In this document: positions 5,813 to 10,102 of the stretch, piece by piece
Position numbering within the stretch: position 1 is the first letter of the stretch
Layout: the number at the start of each line of letters is the position of its first letter
Origin: Bacteroidota bacterium
Lineage (GTDB): Bacteria > Bacteroidota > Bacteroidia > Cytophagales > Cyclobacteriaceae
NCBI GenBank assembly: GCA_023417955.1
Contig: JAEZDW010000268.1
Location: 1-10,102 of the forward strand
Length of the DNA stretch: 10,102 nucleotides
Reading direction: 5' to 3'
The notes under the pieces: model-generated
Seen by the model: only the letters and a program-made list of their open reading frames with translations
Database searches by the model: none
Told to the model about the DNA's origin: nothing
Program-made: the position numbers and the translations under genes

Positions 5813-7288
5813 TCAGGCACTTTGTTCAATGTGGACAAACGATTCGTCTTTCGCTTCAAGGTTTGACGAGCCCATGAGCCAGGTGTCAACTGCTCTTGCC
5901 GCTTCGCGTCCTTCCGAAATCGCCCACACTACCAGGGACTGACCTCTGCGCACGTCACCGGCAGCAAAGATCCCTTCCTGTGAAGTCATATAATTATCAG
6001 ACTTGATGTTTCCGCGTTCATCAAGTTCTATTTTCAATTCATCTACAAGGCCTCCTTTTTCAGCACCGACAAAGCCGATAGCCAGAAGTGCAAGTTCACA
6101 AGGGAGAACCCGTTCCGTGCCAGGGATTTCTTCAAAACCCATTTTGCCTTGTGCGTTAACGCCCCACTTAATGTCGACGACTTTTAATCCTGTCAGACGT
6201 CCATTATTGTCACCGACGAACTCCTTGGTCAGAATTGCCCATTGGCGGTCAACGCCTTCTTCGTGTGAAGACGACGTCATCAGCACCATCGGCCAAAGCG
6301 GCCACGGGTTCGTCAGATCGTTTCTCTTCTGAGGCGGTTTTGCGAGAAGTTCAATTTGCGACACCGACTTTGCTCCATGGCGATTCGACGTTCCTACGCA
6401 ATCCGAACCTGTATCACCCCCACCGATCACAAGTACATTCTTATTTGTAGCGAGGATTTCTCCACTGAAAATCCGGTCACCCGCAACGCGCTTATTCTGC
6501 TGCGACAGGAACTCCATCGCATAGTGAACGCCTTTTAACTGACGGCCAGGAATCGGAAGGTCACGAGGCGCGGATGCACCCGCGCATACTACGATGGCAT
6601 CGAATTCCGAGCGAAGGTGCGCGGCGCTGATGTTTACACCAACATGCGCATTCGTTCTGAAAATTATACCCTCTTGCTCGAGCACGCGCAGTCGGCGATC
6701 GATTACACTTTTTTCAAGTTTGAAGTCGGGGATTCCGTAACGCAGCAGTCCGCCAATCCGGTCACTGCGCTCAAAGACAGTTACCCAATGGCCAGCCTTA
6801 TTAAGCTGGGCAGCGGCGGCAAGCCCGGCAGGGCCCGATCCTACAACTGCCACTCTTTTGCCTGTCCTTGATTTCGGAGGATTCGGTTTGATATAACCTT
6901 TTTCAAAGGCCTGTTCTGCGATTGTCTTCTCAATGTATTCAATCGTGACGGGGTTGTTGTTAATACTAAGCACGCAACTCGCTTCACATGGCGCCGGACA
7001 TATTCGTCCCGTAAATTCAGGAAAGTTATTTGTGCTGCTCAGTACGCGAATCGCTTCTTCCCACTTTCCGTTGTAAACGGCGTCGTTGAAATCGGGAATG
7101 TTATTCCCGAGCGGACATCCGTTGTGGCAGAAAGGTACACCGCAGTCCATACAACGTGCGGCCTGCTGTTTTACCTTTTCCTTCTCGAGCGGAAAATAAA
7201 TCTCCTTGTAGTCATTGATTCGTTCCTTTGGATCCCGCGATTTTGGCATTTCGCGGTTAAATTTCATGAACCCGTCTATTTGTCCCAT
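5813..7288 (-). CDS. gltD: Glutamate synthase (NADPH) small subunit
   Basis: This is the 491-residue beta subunit of GOGAT. It takes electrons from NADPH through FAD and iron-sulfur centres and passes them to the large subunit, which makes two glutamates from glutamine and 2-oxoglutarate. The N-terminal ferredoxin-like domain has C46, C49, C54 and C58 (CMDCGVPFCHNGCP) and C97, C101 and C105 (ICPAPCEASC). The FAD-binding loop is VAVVGSGPAGL (146-156) with the acidic E173 after the second strand. The NADPH-binding loop is VIGGGDTGSD (287-296). The C-terminal AAGDVRRGQSLVVWAISEG (442-460) closes the FAD site, as in all GltD proteins. The length matches the usual 470-500. The start is ATG 7288; MGQIDGF is a typical GltD beginning, and no Shine-Dalgarno sequence is seen. 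It follows gltB by 32 nt, which identifies it as the partner of the large subunit rather than one of the related preA/sudA-like oxidoreductases. Confidence 0.96.
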   Translation of the reverse strand: MGQIDGFMKFNREMPKSRDPKERINDYKEIYFPLEKEKVKQQAARCMDCGVPFCHNGCPLGNNIPDFNDAVYNGKWEEAIRVLSSTNNFPEFTGRICPAPCEASCVLSINNNPVTIEYIEKTIAEQAFEKGYIKPNPPKSRTGKRVAVVGSGPAGLAAAAQLNKAGHWVTVFERSDRIGGLLRYGIPDFKLEKSVIDRRLRVLEQEGIIFRTNAHVGVNISAAHLRSEFDAIVVCAGASAPRDLPIPGRQLKGVHYAMEFLSQQNKRVAGDRIFSGEILATNKNVLVIGGGDTGSDCVGTSNRHGAKSVSQIELLAKPPQKRNDLTNPWPLWPMVLMTSSSHEEGVDRQWAILTKEFVGDNNGRLTGLKVVDIKWGVNAQGKMGFEEIPGTERVLPCELALLAIGFVGAEKGGLVDELKIELDERGNIKSDNYMTSQEGIFAAGDVRRGQSLVVWAISEGREAARAVDTWLMGSSNLEAKDESFVHIEQSA

Positions 7289-7320
7289 TATAATCTGGTG
7301 GTTGTAGTCTGATTGTAATT

Positions 7321-10102
7321 TTACTTGATTTTGGCTTTTGGGGCGTCCATCACCGAGGCCGTAGGTTTCGTACTCTTCTTCTGCTTGAGAAGTACAGCCT
7401 TGTAATCCTGCGGCATAACCTTAACGAAGTGCTCTGACGCCTCTTCCCAGTTTTCCAGAATCCACTCTGCAGGATCGCTGCCTGTGTATTTAAAATGCTT
7501 TTGGATCATTGCACGTACCTCTTCCTTATCTTCCGGTTCCATGGTTTCGAGTTCCACCATTTCACGGTTGCAGAGTTTCTCGAGGTTATGCTCGGGATCG
7601 AACACATAAGCAATTCCACCGCTCATTCCGGCTGCGAAATTCTTCCCTGTTCTACCCAGGACTACTACGCGTCCGCCGGTCATGTATTCGCATGCATGAT
7701 CTCCCACGCCTTCAACCACTGCTCTTACACCAGAGTTGCGTACGCAGAAGCGTTCACCAGCTTGTCCGCGAATGAATGCTTCGCCGGACGTCGCACCGTA
7801 GAATGCAACGTTACCAATGATGATGTTGTCCTCCGGCTTGAGGGTTGCCTCTTTGTCGGGATAGATAATCAGTTTTCCGCCTGACAGTCCCTTACCAAAG
7901 TAGTCATTCGCTTCGCCTTCAAGTTCAAACGTCACTCCGGGAGCAACGAATACGGCAAAACTTTGTCCGGCGGAACCTTTGAACTGGAAGTGTATCGTAT
8001 CTTCAGGGAGTCCCGGACCTTTGTATTTTTTGGAAATCTCGTTAGAGAGCAATGCGCCAACGGATCTGTCCGTATTCTTGATGAGGAACTTTTCGGAAAC
8101 CGGTTCACATTCATCGAGTGCCGGGCGTGCTGCTTCAACAAGTTTCCAATCGAGTACTTTCTCGAGTTCGAAATCCTGTTCGATCTGCTTGTACAATCCA
8201 ACGTACTCGCTACCTGGCTCCCAATGGAGGATCGGCGAAAGGTCGAGTTTCTTGATCTTCCAGTTGTCGATATCCTTGCGGACACGTAGCAGATCGCTTC
8301 TTCCGATCATCTCATTTACGGTACGGAACCCAAGCTCTGCCATGTTTTCACGCAGGTCTTTTGCGAGGAAGCGGAAGAAATTTACAACGTGATCGGGGTT
8401 ACCCGTAAACAAGTTACGAAGTTCCTTATCCTGCGTAGCGATTCCGACGGGACATGTATTAAGATGGCATTTGCGCATCATAATACAACCTTCGACCACC
8501 AGCGCTGCCGTTGCAACACCCCATTCCTCGGCTCCGAGCATTGCGGCAATGGCAATGTCGCGACCGGTACGAATCTGACCATCGGTTTGGAGAGTAACAC
8601 GACTACGGAGGTTATTCTTTACAAGTGTCTGGTGCGCCTCTGCAAGTCCAAGTTCCCAGGGCAGTCCTGCGTGACGCACCGAAGAAAGTGGCGATGCTCC
8701 GGTTCCGCCATCGGCTCCGGAAATAAGAATTGCATCCGCTTTCGCCTTTGCCACACCCGCGGCAACGGTACCGACACCTGCCTGCGAAACCAGTTTTACG
8801 TTGATGCGCGCCTGTCTGTTTGCGTTCTTCAGATCGTAAATCAGCTGCGCGAGATCTTCAATAGAATAAATATCGTGGTGAGGCGGCGGTGAAATCAGAC
8901 CAACACCGGGTGTTGAGTGACGCACGCGTCCGATCCATTCGTCAACTTTATGACCAGGTAACTGGCCGCCTTCACCCGGCTTTGCGCCTTGAGCCATCTT
9001 GATCTGAATCTCATCGGCGTTTGCCAGATAATAACTTGTCACGCCAAATCTTCCGGATGCTACCTGCTTAATTGCAGAACGTTCCCAGTCGCCGTTTTCC
9101 TTTCGTTCAAAACGAATATCGTCTTCGCCACCTTCGCCGCTGTTGCTTTTTCCACCAATTCGGTTCATGGCAATCGCGAGGGTAGAGTGGGCTTCATGCG
9201 AAATCGATCCGAATGACATTGCACCTGTTGCGAAGCGTTTTAGTATTTCCTCTTCGGGCTCCACCTCGCTCAGTGGTATCGGGTTGCGTTTCTTGTATTC
9301 GAACAACCCACGGATTGAAAGTTGATCTTTTGTCTGATCGTTTATTTTCTGCGTGTACTTTTTGTACAGCTCGTAATTGTTCGTCTTCGTTGAATGCTGA
9401 AGCAGGTGGATAACCTCCGGGCTGAAAAGGTGCTTCTCACCACGTCTTTTCCATTGATAGACACCTCCGACCTGAAGTTCCCTCGCTTCCGTATGGAATG
9501 CGAGTTTATGCCGGATGATTACTTCGTGAGCGATGTCATCAAAAGAGAGTCCTTCGATGCGGCTTATCGTTCCACGGAAGCAACGTTCAATAACATCACT
9601 ACCCAATCCAATTGCTTCGAATATCTGTGCTGACTGATAGGACTGGAGTGTACTGATTCCCATCTTCGACATTACCTTCAGCAAACCGCTTCCGATTGCC
9701 TTTTGATAATTCGCGTATGCTTCATCATCAGTCTGGTTCTTGTTAAACATCCCCTGCTTGTTCATGAAGTGGATGGTCTCAAGCGCCATATACGGATTCA
9801 CCGCACTCGCTCCATAACCAATGATCGTTGCGAAGTGATGCACTTCCCACACGTCACCAGCTTCGACAACAAGGCCGGCGCTTGTGCGAATCCGTTTTTC
9901 AACAAGGAAATGGTGAATCGTTCCGACAGAAATCAATGAAGGAATCGGGGCATAATCATCGCTGATTTTGCGATCCGACAATATCAATATTCTCTTGCCG
10001 GCGCGCACAGCTTTTTCCGCCTCTGCACAAATGCGATTCAGGCTTTCTTCCAGTCTGCCGGGCCGACCATCAGCTTTGAAAACACATTGGATGACCGCAT
10101 AC
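7321..10102 (-). CDS. gltB: Glutamate synthase large subunit, partial (5' end outside the window)
   Basis: About 926 codons of the alpha subunit are present, roughly the last 60% of a protein that normally has about 1,500 residues. The frame is open to the window edge. Upstream of a GTG at 10008 it still reads family sequence (LEESLNRICAEAEKA, just before VRAGKRILILSDR), so that GTG is internal. The part seen covers the end of the central domain, the FMN-binding synthase domain (GEGGEDD near 9130-9150, PGEGGQLPGHKV near 8950-8980, SGADGGTGASP near 8695-8730), and the GXGXG beta-helix domain (about 7590-7850). The three 3Fe-4S cysteines lie in GCIMMRKCHLNTCP with 6- and 5-residue spacing (codons 8485-8487, 8467-8469, 8452-8454). 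The N-terminal glutaminase domain with its Cys1 nucleophile is outside. Together with gltD it forms an NADPH-GOGAT; the stop is TAA 7321-7323. Confidence 0.96.
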   Translation of the reverse strand, partial: YAVIQCVFKADGRPGRLEESLNRICAEAEKAVRAGKRILILSDRKISDDYAPIPSLISVGTIHHFLVEKRIRTSAGLVVEAGDVWEVHHFATIIGYGASAVNPYMALETIHFMNKQGMFNKNQTDDEAYANYQKAIGSGLLKVMSKMGISTLQSYQSAQIFEAIGLGSDVIERCFRGTISRIEGLSFDDIAHEVIIRHKLAFHTEARELQVGGVYQWKRRGEKHLFSPEVIHLLQHSTKTNNYELYKKYTQKINDQTKDQLSIRGLFEYKKRNPIPLSEVEPEEEILKRFATGAMSFGSISHEAHSTLAIAMNRIGGKSNSGEGGEDDIRFERKENGDWERSAIKQVASGRFGVTSYYLANADEIQIKMAQGAKPGEGGQLPGHKVDEWIGRVRHSTPGVGLISPPPHHDIYSIEDLAQLIYDLKNANRQARINVKLVSQAGVGTVAAGVAKAKADAILISGADGGTGASPLSSVRHAGLPWELGLAEAHQTLVKNNLRSRVTLQTDGQIRTGRDIAIAAMLGAEEWGVATAALVVEGCIMMRKCHLNTCPVGIATQDKELRNLFTGNPDHVVNFFRFLAKDLRENMAELGFRTVNEMIGRSDLLRVRKDIDNWKIKKLDLSPILHWEPGSEYVGLYKQIEQDFELEKVLDWKLVEAARPALDECEPVSEKFLIKNTDRSVGALLSNEISKKYKGPGLPEDTIHFQFKGSAGQSFAVFVAPGVTFELEGEANDYFGKGLSGGKLIIYPDKEATLKPEDNIIIGNVAFYGATSGEAFIRGQAGERFCVRNSGVRAVVEGVGDHACEYMTGGRVVVLGRTGKNFAAGMSGGIAYVFDPEHNLEKLCNREMVELETMEPEDKEEVRAMIQKHFKYTGSDPAEWILENWEEASEHFVKVMPQDYKAVLLKQKKSTKPTASVMDAPKAKIK

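Noticed and set aside
8389..8892. A 167-codon + strand frame inside gltB
   Set aside because: It is antisense to the FMN-binding and 3Fe-4S region of gltB and has no recognisable domain, so it is a shadow frame.

Overview
The window looks like ordinary chromosomal DNA of a member of the Bacteroidota. Four things suggest this: a single-chain trehalose synthase/phosphatase fusion of the Bacteroidota type, near absence of Shine-Dalgarno sequences, a candidate TAnnTTTG promoter box, and the remnant of a small GIY-YIG protein of the kind common in that phylum. A Cytophagia- or Chitinophagaceae-like source would fit, but the sequence alone does not settle this. The genes are housekeeping metabolism; I see no phage, IS element, CRISPR array, tRNA or rRNA, and no convincing new system.

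Layout. Positions 1-442 hold a hairpin, a frameshifted GIY-YIG endonuclease remnant, a short palindrome and a probable terminator. Positions 443-3306 (+ strand) hold the otsA/otsB fusion followed 38 nt later by 5-formyltetrahydrofolate cyclo-ligase, probably one transcript. Positions 3307-3675 are a gene-free gap between convergent units and contain a strict 11-bp tandem repeat of ten copies. Positions 3676 to about 5700 (- strand) hold the two-gene agmatine-to-putrescine operon, aguB then aguA. Positions 5696-5812 hold the candidate aguB promoter and a strong terminator for the next operon. Positions 5813-10102 (- strand) hold glutamate synthase, gltD complete and gltB cut off by the window end.

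How they fit together. OtsAB makes trehalose from UDP-glucose and glucose-6-phosphate for stress protection or carbon storage. The cyclo-ligase returns 5-formyl-THF to the active folate pool. AguA and AguB convert agmatine to putrescine and release two ammonia molecules. GltBD is the GOGAT half of ammonia assimilation. The polyamine and glutamate operons lie head to tail on the same strand but are separated by a clear terminator, so any link between them is metabolic rather than a shared transcript.

The points most worth a second look are the 11-bp tandem repeat, the broken GIY-YIG gene with two frame changes, and the choice of aguB start codon.
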